From Monarcha castaneiventris obscurior (taxonomy: Eukaryota > Chordata > Aves > Passeriformes > Monarchidae), in the NCBI GenBank assembly GCA_026261815.1, contig JAMPIT010000230.1:10105001-10169000 (forward strand): 64,000 nucleotides of DNA. Direction: 5' to 3'. The position numbers were made by a program, and so were the translations under genes. The notes beneath the pieces were generated by a model that was given only the letters and a program-made list of their open reading frames with translations, did no database searches and was not told the DNA's origin. Of the stretch, positions 24,352 through 36,344 are shown piece after piece (within the stretch, counting starts at the first letter, position 1; the number at the start of each line of letters is the position of its first letter).

Positions 24352-25680
24352 GCATCAGTCCAGAAATGGACTCCACATGGGAGCAATTCTGTTTGGTTTC
24401 CAGAGAAATTAAGGGAGTTCTATAACTATGGCCATCTCAAAACTTGTGGGTGATAAAGTCTGAAAGAAAGATCAATATTTAGGTTAGCAGATAACTCTCC
24501 AGACTTACCCAGCCGGCAATCCAGCCAGCCCCACCAGAAAGCAGCTTCACATCAAATGAAGTGCAATTGATCTTACAAACACAAAGGGAATTAATTTGTT
24601 CTAAGAGCCATCCAAAGCAATACACAAATGCATTCTTGAGGGACAACAGGAATATCTGTATGGACATAAACCACAACACACTCTGCCAGAAGTCTGACAA
24701 CCCAGGATAGGAAGAGACATATGCTAGGGTTCAGACCACATTTATGAACTTCTAAAATGTGAAAACTACAAATTCTTTTGTAAGATCAAAAATCCCTTAT
24801 TTTTTGTCATGTAAGCCAATATTATCCAGGGCAAAATTGGTAAAATCATCTAATCTCATTCAACATCTGTTGGGTTTTACATGATAAAGGGTCATCTCAG
24901 TCCATATGTTTTTCAAATAAGTAGTTAAGCAACACTCAATTTTCTCTAGCACATCAGTAGAGCCTAGAAGAGGGAAAATATATTTTTTAGACCTTTTAGA
25001 AAGCTCATGTGAGTAGACATATATCATGCTGTCTTCTAATTTCTCTGACTAGGATTAAGAAAAAAGAAGATTCCCCAGGAATGCCCTGAGGCACAAGACA
25101 CAGTGTGACAGCCTTACTCATAGGCTACCCATGGAGTAAAGGACTACTTAACACAAGTACAGTTTGTAGGTTCCAGATTTACAAAGCTAATGAAAAATTG
25201 GGTCCTTTTATTTGCATTTTGTGAAATGTAAATGCAGTAAATAGTAGAAAAAAAAATATTTCAAGAACATTTTTGTTTGTTTGTTTCACATTATTAATTA
25301 ATACCAGATGTTAATACTCTATTTTTTGTTTTTTAAGACTGTGGACTCCTAGGCTCATATGAGCTATGACTTCTGGCTAAGCTTGATTAACTTGATTAAT
25401 GAACTATGTTCATTTTTGCTGTCATATTGAAATCCAATTTTCAAGGGGATGCCAAGTCCTTGATGAAAACAGTCTTTTATTATATCCTGACCAATGGATT
25501 AGAATTAGATTGGGCTCATATGGGAATAATCAATCACAGTTTACATTTAGGCCATTCAGCACATTTAATATGCACTCACACATACAATGTATAAAAATAT
25601 ATATACTATTAAAAGCATTGTTTTGACACAATTGAAGAAAATACAGATTCGAAGTATTCTAGGTCATTTGGACACATCTT

Positions 25681-25704
25681 TCTTCCATTAATTTTAATGG
25701 AAGA
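25681..25704. repeat. 24-base inverted repeat with 2-base centre
   Basis: Eleven-base arms TCTTCCATTAA and TTAATGGAAGA are perfectly complementary around a central TT. The TTAATGGAAG half resembles nothing diagnostic. It would form a near-continuous cruciform or bind a dimeric protein. Confidence 0.85.
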
Positions 25705-26252
25705 GATGGACCAGGTTCATGCTTGGCTTGCAGTGATAGAATTTCACAGAAGTCAGTTGGACAATACTGATTTACTTTTGCTAAGAATAAGGGTGTAGAT
25801 CTCCCAAAAGAGAATCAGTTTATGAAACAAAATGATTATATGCCAGAAAAATTCAAAAGTGCTCTCATTTGGCAAAGATATATTGATTAAGACCCCTGAG
25901 CTCCATCTTTTCTTTCAAATATTTCATTCTTACTGATGTTAACATGTTTGAACACAAAATATTTAAGTCCCTTTAAACATTAAAAAAGTTTCATAAATGA
26001 GGGCTCCTAGATAAGCAATTTACTGGTTAACTTCTTAAAAGATGTCTCAGAATACTGATGTCCTCAGAAAATACTACTGGACTTCCTCAGAAAGATGTTA
26101 ATTTGGTAGCATTTTGTTTCAGCAAAATATCCAAACAAATATGGTTCAGTTATACCAAATCATGCCAACACTGTAAGAATTCTAAATGATTTTTTTTATA
26201 CTTTTTATTTAACAAATTATAAAATACTCTATACCATAAAAGAAAGACACAA

Positions 26253-26278
26253 AATCAAGACAAAAAAAAGTCTTGATT
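26253..26278. repeat. Short hairpin with A8 loop
   Basis: Nine-base arms (AATCAAGAC and GTCTTGATT) flank eight A residues. On the minus strand the loop is T8. Likely chance in AT-rich sequence. Confidence 0.75.
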
Positions 26279-27524
26279 AACTAAAATATATTTTAATGCA
26301 TTTTTCCATGTGCATAAATGTCCTGCAGCATAAGGTATTTCTTAAGCTACTTAGTTCTTAACATGATTAGTTGGAACCAATTTCAAAGTATTTCACTATT
26401 AGGTTTAGATTGGCTAACTATCTAAATAATTTTACTGTACTACATAAACCTAATGCAAAAGTATTAATTCATGTAAGTATTAATTTATGAGATGATGCAA
26501 GCAATCAACAATTCTATGTTCTATTTATTCTCTGTAAATTTTTGTCTTCAGAGAAGATAATTTTAGCTACAAGCAAACTTATTGTGAATTCAGTCTAAAT
26601 GGTAATATAAACAAGTGTTATAATAACCCACTTTTGTCACCTTTCTTCTTTTTTTTTTTATCCTTATATATTATTATTTTTTTTAAATGTCCATTAAAAA
26701 CATTTAAAAAACCAACAGTAAAAACATCATACTTTCTTGCCAGGAGAGTTTCTCAAATTGCATGATTCTCCAAGAGCGAATTACTGGGATACAAGGCAAT
26801 AAAATTTTTATAACTCCTTCACCATATCAGAAACATGATGAGAAGATTTCTGAGTAAAGGAGAAAAATACTTACTGTCTGTCAGATCTGGGTTGTGGGAG
26901 ATGCTGAATTAATCCTTCCATGATGTCATGTAGACACAGTTCAATAAGAACCACAAATACCCGTATATTAAAAGTACAATACAACTTACAACCAGGAAAA
27001 AACCTATTTCTCTGGAAAACCAACCATCAGTTACTCATTACCACTCTGTGCTCTCTGATTCTTGGCTTTGTCTTTCAGATTCCCACCCAATCAGGACTAT
27101 TTCAAGTCCAATATTGGATTTTAGTTTCACTGAGGGACAATAGTCTTTCCAGTGGAAGTTATTTTGAGCACCACTGAGTGTAGCTTTGCCAGACCTTTGT
27201 ACAGCTCAGTTTTCTGCTTTTACTCTTGTGAACAGGCTTTTGGATTAACATGTAAAATGTCCTTCCCTGGTCACGTTGTAGTTTTAACTCCATAATATTC
27301 ATGTACACATATGTTAATATAATAAGGACATCTATACCTGGTTTTTAATCTGCTGCAAGATTAAATTACTGTTCTGGAATACCCTGAATATTTTTTCCTC
27401 CCTATGAAGGTTAACTCAGAAAAGTACACCAAAGATTTCAATGTCTTCCTACAATGACATTATGATGCTTCCAGTGCTAGTGGCAGGATGATGTTGCTGT
27501 TTTTAAAAAAATTTGCATGGCGAT

Positions 27525-27650
27525 ACAGAATTATAGAATAAAATTTCAAAAATAACCTTAAAAGGCCATCTGGTCTAATTCCTGCTGAAAATAGCACCCA
27601 CTGTAAATGCCTTCTACAGAACTGAGTCCTATTGAACAGCTTGCTATTGC
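27525..27650 (-). mobile_element. CR1 LINE 3'-end fragment, minus strand
   Basis: ACAGAATTATAGAATAAAAT followed by 'ACCTTAAAAGGCCATCTGGTC' matches in pattern the reverse complement of an avian CR1 3' end (ACAGAATCATAGAAT.., then ..GACCTTAAAGATCATCTAGTCCAA..). The 3' terminus is at about 27525 and the element runs leftwards on the minus strand from about 27650. It is 5'-truncated and more diverged than the copy near 2.1 kb, which implies an older insertion. Confidence 0.75.
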
Positions 27651-30196
27651 TATTTAGCTAGAGACAATTCTTACAAAATTAAACAGGCCATGGACGTTGG
27701 TGATCTATTAGACAATTCACCTGTTCAGAAAGGATTCTTGTGAGGATGATGGGTTCAGCATCAGTAAAAGGGCTTAGGAATAGCTGAAGTGGTTGCCACC
27801 ATGCCACACATTTCAGTCTTAATAAGTGGTCACTAGTATGTATTTGAAGTTTTGTGGACTGTTAAAATCTATAGACATCTTGTGCTACAGGCTTCAAAAA
27901 TGTCTCATGTGTGGAACTGTTAGTTTGTTGGGTTTTTTAACTAATTTTGTTGTTGTGCTTCCAGCAACAGTGGAAGTATAATCTTTCTGGAATATTGAGT
28001 CTGATTATATTGAGTAAAGGCTGATTTTTTTTACCAAAGTATGACTATAAAGCTGTGTGTAGACTAATCTGGAGACAAGAAGTATTATTTAATTGGTTTG
28101 TGCTGATAGCTTGGTATTTTTTATATTTAAATAAAACATCACAGCACAGTTGTGACTTTTCATCTCTTCAGTTAAGTGGAAAATATCACATGCTTTAACA
28201 AACAGACTTTTTTTACTACAAATCTATGCGAGTAAGAATTTGCAGACGACACAGTAAGATATTCTGCCTCCTAATAACAAGATGAAAAGCTTTGTAATTT
28301 GTAAAATAAGAGGGACAAAGTAAAAAACAATACAAAACAAAACCAAAACTGCAGGGTGCCTCAAAAAGAGTTGTTCAGTTTACAGCTGCAATCCTTTTAT
28401 TTTCCCTTTCCCTCCTACACCAGAGCTGTATGTTCTGGTGGTATGCAGTGATTGCCTTTTGTAATGTCCAGAGCAATGTATTTCTCTCTTTCAGAGGACC
28501 TTTATTTTCCTCTGCATTTTAAAGAAGACCCCTCTGGAGAAAAGGGCATTGAGAGGTGATAAATGTGGTATGGAAAAGACATAGAGCAAAGTTGCAATAT
28601 TAGGATACTGCTAGAATACTCATTAATGTCATCTCATTATAACTGCTCAAGATGTTCCCCATGCACCCGGCCTTGAAACCATTTCCTGGACTATTTGCTT
28701 TTAACACCTTGCTCCTTTCTGTGTGTACCTCCAGCACTCCCACTTTTTATCTCATCAGGCGTGAACCCCTCACCTTTTCCTTCAACAGCCCACTCCTGCT
28801 TGCTCACAAGGACTAGCAAAATGTTGCCCACATCTTAAATTCACACACATTTTCATATTTCAAGTCCCTGACAGTGTCTAGGCAGCCAGTGGCCTGAGAT
28901 TGCAGCCACACATGCAGCTCTCCATTTTCTTGCAGCTTCTTTGTGCTTCCTCTGGTTGCAATGGGCCTACCAGTTGTGTCTGTCTCACCCTTAAAATATG
29001 TGAGTTGTATAATGAAGGATTTTCTTCTTTCAGAATCTTTTCAGAGCATGTAGTTCAGCTTGGTCAGTGAACACTGCTAGTGCAATAGTAACATACACTC
29101 ACGGAGTAATAGAAAAATATTTGCTCACGAGAAGCTAACAAAATACTTTTTCCTACCCTCTTTGATAAAAATAATGAAAAGTTCTTAAGACAATAAGACT
29201 CAGTTTGAATAGTTGCTAACAACTTAAAAATTGATAGGGCTGTCTTTTAATTGCTAACTCGTCCTGAATCAAAAATTACTGCTTGTTATCAACACTTTTA
29301 CAAAGCCAGCCATTCACTAATTTATGGTGTTGTCTAGCTTTTAATGGATTTATGTATAGAAATACTCAAAAAATGAAAAATATTTGCAGAAATATTGTCT
29401 ACAAAACCTTCATTAAAATATTATGTCTTCTATGGGAATGTGTAGTATATTCTGGTGCTCGGTGATTTATTGCTTCCCATTTAAATGACACTTGCTGAAT
29501 TCTGAGGGACTTTCATTTGACATATAACATTTCTTTTCTAGTTCTTAAACACATGCACATTCACACACAAAAACACATTGAACAAGACAGATGTATTAAC
29601 ATTTGTTATCAGGTCAAACTAAAACTTTGTCAAGGACACAGTGTTCTCTTTGACCTGCTAACACTTAAGCAAGCTGCAACAGCCCTCTATAATTCAGATT
29701 GTAATATGCTTTACTTAACCTTTGTTAACTAACACATGAAGGAACAGCTTTTCCTTTTAGTAAGGACAAAGCATGGTATTTCAAAAGGGCTTATGTGAGT
29801 TGAGAGTATGGCTCTGTACACAGTTAAATCCTACATTGGACTGCTGAACCCATTCTTTCCCCTTCCCACCAAAATCCACATGGAAACAACAGAACAGAAA
29901 ACAAACAAAAGAAAAGGGGGAATTGAAAATACTTTGAATTCTTTTCCATACCAAAACCAAAAGATAAATACATCATTTTCCATTTATACATGATGTTCCC
30001 TTGTAGACAACATGAAACATCCAAAGGCACTTGTCAGGAAAGACCAAGGAAATGAGGGATTATGTTCATTAATATGCTTCTAGATAAGCTTCACTGGTTT
30101 ATCCACTAATTTAGTCACTGGAGCACATCCTATAATCTCCAAACTATGGTTCTTGCCTTTACTTCTGGGATTTGAGATCAGATTTTTTGACAGTCC
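27651..30196. other. Non-coding DNA, no feature recognised
   Basis: No gene or recognised repeat. A somewhat GC-richer stretch at about 28640-28990 holds no open frame of note. Short frames elsewhere appear random. Confidence 0.4.
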
Positions 30197-30424
30197 TCAG
30201 CAGAGCACACCCTCATGAGAGTGCTGTAGACTAGCCCAGGATACTTCTCTGAGTAGTTGGAGACCCAGGTAAATATCCTCATCACTGCTGGAGTCACTGA
30301 AGTGCTGAGTTACTGGAGGGTAACTCCTCTCCTGGTTCTTTTTCAGGGGTCGTTTGAGCACACTACAAACTTTTAGCATCTTCTGTTTCAGGGACTGTAG
30401 GAGCTCTACCTCACAAGAACAATG
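30197..30424 (-). CDS. Open stretch with coding-like composition, uncertain exon
   Basis: The minus-strand frame is open from 30424 to a stop at 30197, with the first ATG at 30379. The predicted peptide begins with a Lys/Leu-rich, possibly helical stretch and continues to a serine/acid cluster (SDSSSDED, residues 28-35 from the ATG), of the kind seen in casein-kinase-2 sites. Codons are more GC-ending than in neighbouring chance frames. Against it: the best upstream pyrimidine tract plus AG (30429-30446 on the minus strand) would leave an in-frame TGA, there is no clear donor, and the peptide matches no protein I know. It may be a decayed exon or chance. Confidence 0.17.
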   Translation of the reverse strand, partial: HCSCEVELLQSLKQKMLKVCSVLKRPLKKNQERSYPPVTQHFSDSSSDEDIYLGLQLLREVSWASLQHSHEGVLC

Positions 30425-31199
30425 TCATCTGTTTGGAGGAAAACACTTCATTCAGACGCAGTCTTTGCCTAACCCAGATCTCCCATTTGGATTCAGTAGC
30501 CCAGTCACCACGTTTTTAACTTCTTCTAAGCCTTTTGAGCCTCCTAAGACTTTTCACTGTGTTCTGTTATTACGCTTGACCTTTGTATACGAAACAGAGA
30601 GTAAGGGAATGAAAGGGACCTGCCAGGAGCAGGCTGTCCTTAACAAAAGTATCAGTAAAAACAAGGCTACCTTCACCCTCCCAACATAGCTCCTCTATTT
30701 TCAAGAGAGAGTTTTTTTCTCACTGGCTAAAGAAGTGAGTGTCAGGTGTGAAAAATTACATGTATCTGTGAAAAGGATTTAGGAAGTGACTGATATTCTA
30801 TATACAAAATTATACATTCCATGTCATTGAAAAAGCTGTGTTTACAAAATCACTATGTCTACTTTAACAATACAAGAAACAGCACAATTTATAAATAGAT
30901 TTTAATTTTCAAATAAGTTCAGCCACAAGCAGAGAGCACTTTTTTTTTCCACTTGCCTGGTTTTCCTATGATCTCAGACAGTCATGTTCTTCTGATGCCA
31001 TGATGATTTTTTGCCTTTTCTTTCATACCCCTTTTATATATCTTTTATAAATTCTGTATTCTTAGTGGTTTTTAGCCTACATTCTTAGACTTGTCAAGCT
31101 GGAAGACCCAACATCTTAGAAGCCTCATAGTCAGGAATCAGAATGCCCCAGACACCAAGGTCCTCTCCAGAACACATTTTGTAAACTGAGACAGAACCA
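30425..31199. other. Non-coding DNA
   Basis: A plus-strand 111-codon frame (30354-30689) overlaps the minus-strand open stretch and has no recognisable product. The rest is AT-rich with no repeat family seen. Confidence 0.35.
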
Positions 31200-31417
31200 T
31201 CCGGGGGAAGGTTCCTTGGGGAGGGGTGGTCACTCGAGCCTCTCATTGGGGAATTTTTGATAGATATGCTAATTAGTGTTGGTGCAGCACATGTTGGTTT
31301 TCAGGGCTCCCCTTGTTGGTTCAGGGAGCCCCTTTGTAGCTGCGCTTGCTACAAGCTTCTTGCTTATCAGGAGCTACTCATGGTTCATAAGTAATAAGTT
31401 CTTCCTCTGGAATGCTC
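31200..31417. other. GC-richer stretch beside LTR, possible retroelement interior
   Basis: This block contains repeated words (GTTGGTGCAG / GTTGGTTTTCAGG / GTTGGTTCAGGGAGCCCC) and is richer in G and C than the DNA to its left. Because it adjoins the minus-strand LTR on the side where that LTR's downstream sequence would lie, it could be retroelement leader or the interrupted part of another LTR. No TGG primer-binding site directly follows the LTR end. No coding frame of note. Confidence 0.25.
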
Positions 31418-31791
31418 TGCCCCGGCACCCCTCCACTCGTCAGACTTCTTAATTGAAGAGATGGTACTATCAGCATTTCAGGAGGTTTATTACTTAAGAT
31501 AACAAACACGGCATCAGTCTCAAGGCATAAGAGTCTAAGTAATACACCACCAAAATGACAAATAGTCACAAGATTCAGTGTTACATTTCTTTTTATAACT
31601 TTTTAATCCAATGGGCAATCAAAACGACACCTTGTTTTGACCTGTTGACCTATCAGCTATAATTCCTTTCTACTGCAATGAAGAGGTCTCTCAACCAATC
31701 ACCTGTCATGTCACGTACCCCCATGTACTTCTACTACAACATCTAAATCCTTAACTTGAACTAAACCCCCCACCATATCACCCAGCACACA
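31418..31791 (-). mobile_element. LTR of an endogenous retrovirus, minus strand
   Basis: Read on the minus strand, this has the ordered parts of an LTR: a TGTGTGCTGG start near 31791, a U3 with ATTGG/CCAAT-type words (near 31611 and 31695), TTATAAAA (31591-31598), and AATAAA about 100 bases downstream (31486-31491). About 70 bases later it ends GGTGCCGGGGCA at 31418. TATA, poly(A) signal and end spacing are those of a class I or III avian LTR. I did not find matching 5-6-base duplications at the two ends, so the exact edges are approximate. No gag/pol coding sequence adjoins it; it is likely a solo LTR or a fragment. Confidence 0.58.
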
Positions 31792-31799
31792 CTTTTACT

Positions 31800-32112
31800 T
31801 ATAACTATAGAAACATAGGTTTGTACTTCTCTTGCTTAAAGACTATAAATCTCTGTTAATTATGCCAGACCCAGTTTCTTCCAGGGTTGCAAATCAAATC
31901 CACCACCAACTACCGAAGCTCTCCCTTCTTGGTTTCCTACAAATTAGTAAGACCTGTAATGTTATACCAGATCTTTTGGAGGTGTGCATTGCGGGGTGCA
32001 TTGGGGTGCATTCCACCTGGACGTGGTGCACCTAAGGATCCTTAAAATAAATACAGAGGTAAAATCCCTTTTACCCTTCTAACCATGTCTGATTCTTGAT
32101 TTTAATACCAGG
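31800..32112 (+). mobile_element. Probable LTR fragment, plus strand
   Basis: On the plus strand there is TATAAAT at 31844-31850 and AATAAA at 32046-32051. A pyrimidine-rich tail (about 32062-32110), like a U5, follows. Within it lie a triplicated TGCATT-containing 10-base unit (31981-32012, GGGGTGCATT twice) and a 12-base palindrome TAAGGATCCTTA (32033-32044). The roughly 200-base TATA to poly(A) distance is long for an LTR, and I see no clear TG start, so the call is weaker than for the neighbouring minus-strand LTR. Orientation is opposite to that neighbour. Confidence 0.4.
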
Positions 32113-35100
32113 AAATGGCATCACTCCAGATCCACCGCTGCTTTGAGGAAACAGCTCAGTTTGTATAAAGAATGTGGCTGGCTTTTTCAAAACCCATTTG
32201 AGTTTAGACAACCTGGCACCCTATTTTATCATTCTGTCCAGGATCTCAGTGTACAGCACCAAAGGAAAGAAGAAATTCCCTGAAAAACTCACACTAAATA
32301 TTCTGTCTCAGCAAACAGGCTGACTCCTTGCAGGTGGAAAATATTGACATAGTCAGTCTAGAAAATTTTGGGGAACATCAGAGATAAAAAGCCATTATCA
32401 CTGAGCCCTGGTGCCCCTTGTCTGTGGAGTGGTCTGGAGAATGTTATTCCATCCCCTCACTGCAGTCACCCACCGTATAGAGTGAAAATGTGATTTTCAA
32501 TTCAATTCCACAGTCTATCAATTTTCCAATACCCTCCCTTCTGACACACGGAGGTAAATGTTTCCCCTCTTATGCTGTATCCAAATGCCTGTGTGTAGAA
32601 AAATTAAGCCTCCATAGGGTATAATTTTGAAAGGTAAAATGAAGGCTGGAGAGTTCATTCATCTCATTTGAATGATTTTAAGGTCAGTAATCTACTCGAA
32701 GAAATTTGTAAGAAACAAAATCCAAAATTTCTTTTCAATTTTGAACACAGTTAATCGCAGAATTGTCAGTCCTGAATAGCTCATGGCACTGGGCAAGAGG
32801 AATATTGAAAATATAGCTGTTGTGGATCATATCCTGGATCTTCAGACCTAGGCTTGGACCATTCTGGGACCTCATACAAGTTTGCTGACTGTGACAATGA
32901 TTTTAGAGATAACCTAGACTTAGCTAAAAGCAATCCAGCCTTGCAGGCAAATTTAATTTTCCACTGTCAGTAAACTGGATTCTGCTAGGAAGGACCTCAG
33001 AGAAGCAGTAATATTTCTGTTGGAAGCCTCTGAACTAAAACAATGGGATTTTAGGAGGTAGAAAGGAATGAGTGTCTAGGAGGAGATCCTGCAGTTTATA
33101 GGGTCTCAGGAAGCTGCAGCCGTGGCCTTTCTATTTTCCCACTTCTCATTGCTTCCCTTTCATTTTCTTTCAATATGCAGTCATACCACTGAAAAGATAA
33201 TAAAAATTCATTCCAATGTGGATGAGAATTGTGAAATAATATGAAAAACCACTCTCTTCTGTTTATTTTCTTTTCTTTTCCACCATTAATCCCCAGGAGA
33301 GATACAGAACAATCTGACTTTGTGATGCAACCTGTCACTGGCTTGAAAACAGGCAAAGCAAGGAAGGAGGGGGAGTAAGAATTGCAAAAAATTAAAAGAG
33401 TTCTCAAGACCCTCCCTTGGAGGCCCTGGAAGATGTTAATATAAGGTCTCCTAGTGGCTAGAAGCAGTTCTGGAGGCACATCAGCAAAAATAAAATAATT
33501 TTAGAATAATAAAAGCTGAGAGAGCTCTGTAACTCTGCATGTCCCCATTTTTAAAAGCATGAGTATGAAAGGATCACTAAGGAAAGGCCTTCAGTTTTCT
33601 TATTTAAATAAATGAGTTTCAAAAGACATCAATACCAAAGGGATACCTGTTATATTGCCCAAAAGCAACATTTTTTCTAAAGTGAGTACAGCCATTGGGG
33701 AATAAAAGTTATTGTTCTATGTGTGAAAATTCAGGTTCATGGAGGGCTTCAAACACTCTCCAACACAGCTATTGTTTCCTTCCTCAGACTGTTCAGAACA
33801 ATGGTGAGTGCATGCAAGGAGAAGGTTTCAATATCTGAAATACAGCCTCTGCTCACAGAGTAAACAGTTTCCTTAGTGTCTACTATCTTTCCTTCCCTAT
33901 TCCCTGGGCTTACCAAGGAAATAATTGAAAAAAACTAAGCTAAACAAGGAAGAATGCCAGAAGAAGACAGGCCATCAAAAATACAACTGCGCAATCCTCT
34001 TTACAGGTAAAGGCTGAAATCACTAACAGATCTCTGATACTCAGACAGAATTTCCTCCCTTGGCTTTCCGCCCTTCTTCGATATATATGATGACTTACCA
34101 AATAGTATTAAATTAATTGCTCAATTTCTTGGTTAGAGCTCCTAATATGTGACATAGGGAGAGTACCAATAACTATTATTGTCTGTTTCTATGTGTTCCT
34201 GGTGTTCTATGTTCCAACATCTGTAAATATTTAGTCATCACTGTACAAAATACCTTACATTCTAAATTTATGTATGGGGTTTTTTTTACATTTTCAGAGA
34301 TTACCATGCATGAAGAAAAATACAATTCAGGAAAAAAGTCTTGTAGGCAAATATATCATAACATTTGTCTCAATAAAAGCCAACAACTTGCTCTTTTGTT
34401 GCTGTGTTGCTTTTGTTGTTTTGTTGCTGTGTAGCTATTTGCTATTCCCAACTTTTAAGTACCAATTGCAATTCTATTGTGAAGTTATGAAATATCACAT
34501 TCATGTTTTCAGCCCAAAGAAAAGTACATGCTTCAAGAGATACTGTGTACATTAATACTCATCAGACTGATTAGTTTTTCTGGGTCTTTAGTTCACAGGT
34601 TCTTTATGTCACTCTATCATGTTAATAAGTATTCGATGCCTGAAACTTTTTTAAAGTACTATGTTATCCCTAATTGCCTCTATGCCACCTTCTCAATGTC
34701 TAATAATGCTGTAATCACTGCACACTAGTGAGCAATTTATATTACAAATGTATCTCACAGTCTGTATCTGCATGTTCAAATACCCTTAGTATCAGCTCGG
34801 TCTCCAAAATACTTTTGAAGGGAAGTAAGAAGGAAGTAGGAAAGTTTATTTCTATTATTCCCACCTTCCACCTTTTCAAATGCATGAATAAGCATTTCTG
34901 CTTTTAAGGTGTGCACTGTGAACCATGGCTTTAATTCCTCAGCAAATCCACCCCAGGATAGACAGGCTGAGCTCCAGCACTCCAATACTATTAAGTCCAA
35001 CCCAACTGCTTCAGTCCCGGCTTTCCAGTTTCTCCTCTCTGTGCAGGGAGGGAGCCAAAGTGGTGGGGTGTACATTTCCTATACAGCTTCACCAGTTACA

Positions 35101-35771
35101 GGTTTGGCACCAACAGTGACAGCTCCATTCTGAACCTAAGAATTTCCAGTAGGAGTTGAAACAGCACATCAATAACACTTCTCCATGAGAAGATAAACAA
35201 TGTTTTCCTATTAGGCTATTGCACAATTTTGATTACACTGTGTCAGTGTTAATCAACTGCTTCACTCTGTGATATTGCTTAAGGAAAAAAAAAAAAAGAA
35301 GGAATATCATTTTCTCCTCAAATCTGTCATCAAGAGCACCAACTACCATCTTAGAAACTTTTGTTCAAAAGACAAGTTTTGCCAATCTCAAAGGCTGTCA
35401 TCTCTGAGGTACATTGAACTAATTAGTAATTTAGCAGGAGTAGAAGGAAAGAAGTTCACTTCAGGCACTTTGGTAGACAGACAAAGAACAAAGTTCCTTT
35501 ATCTGTATTAATACTTTAAAAAATAGAATTAATGTCCTGCAGCAAAAACAGTACCTGGAATGATTTTATGGAGTCAGTGCTTAATTTGAAAACATTCACA
35601 CACTAAAAATACTTAATGAAACTAATTAGAAACCAAATTGCTTTCCTTTCAGTAGAAGGAAAACCATATTAATATATAAGTAATCCTAATGTATGTATTA
35701 TAACAAAGTCAGACTCACCGGGATCCCAGACAAAGGCTAAAGCAAGGCAGTATCTGCCTCCCACCAGTGAA
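32113..35771. other. Non-coding DNA, no feature recognised
   Basis: The minus-strand frame at 33096-33479 (127 codons) and others have no recognised domain. A GTTGCTGTG/TTTTGTTG imprecise repeat lies at 34396-34432 and an A13 run near 35284-35296. No known repeat family. Confidence 0.4.
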
Positions 35772-36344
35772 ATGGCAATTCACACTGGAATGTATCATGG
35801 CCAAGTCTGTGTCCATCCCCACACCAGCTGCAGGCAGCCACAGGATTTGCCCCAAACTCCATTTCACTATTCTGTTTCCCTTGTTGCTGTCTTACTGATG
35901 GGACTTCTGCTTATTTTCATAGGGAAAATGGATGATCCCACCATCAGAATATTTTGTTTTCAAATGCACAACACAGGTCCATCCAATTTCCAAAGCCAGG
36001 GTGGACAATCCTTTGTGTGGCCAAACAGAATCCATTATTTCTGGTACACTCAAGAGAAAAGAAAAAAATCTTCTTCTTATATATACACCCACCTCCAAGT
36101 CAGACCATATCTAGTAGCCCTGACTCGTGAAAATCTGTGCCCTCTAAGTGAAAGTTGTATCAAGTTAAGCATCAGTCCCACAGCCCAGAATTGTAAAACA
36201 GACTCTGCTGTTTCCCAGCAGGCTTCTCCTCCACCTAGTTTAAATACCTTGCCTCCTATAGCCCAGGTGCATTGGAAGCAGGGTATTTTCTATAGCAATA
36301 ATTGTGCACAATTTTTAGGAAAATATTTTTACACACAAGAATAA
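35772..36344 (+). CDS. Longest open frame in the window (190 codons), unknown, probably not a gene
   Basis: A plus-strand frame runs from ATG at 35772 to TAA at 36344. The product would have one hydrophobic segment at about residues 34-50 and an otherwise low-complexity Ser/Pro/Gln-rich sequence. I recognise no domain. A pyrimidine tract and AG near 35905-35923 could be a splice acceptor inside it, so part of it could be an exon. No promoter, CpG island or poly(A) context supports a single-exon gene. The two alternative frames here (35892-36098 minus, 35932-36114 plus) show the stretch is simply poor in stops. Confidence 0.1.
   Translation: MAIHTGMYHGQVCVHPHTSCRQPQDLPQTPFHYSVSLVAVLLMGLLLIFIGKMDDPTIRIFCFQMHNTGPSNFQSQGGQSFVWPNRIHYFWYTQEKRKKSSSYIYTHLQVRPYLVALTRENLCPLSESCIKLSISPTAQNCKTDSAVSQQASPPPSLNTLPPIAQVHWKQGIFYSNNCAQFLGKYFYTQE

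Larger units (their letters stand above)
24352..27524. other. AT-rich non-coding DNA
   Basis: No gene recognised. It contains a TTTG repeat (about 25272-25286), a long imperfect-centre palindrome (25681-25704) and a short A-loop hairpin (26253-26278), both listed separately. From about 26200 to 26720 the base composition is extremely A/T-rich. Confidence 0.4.
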
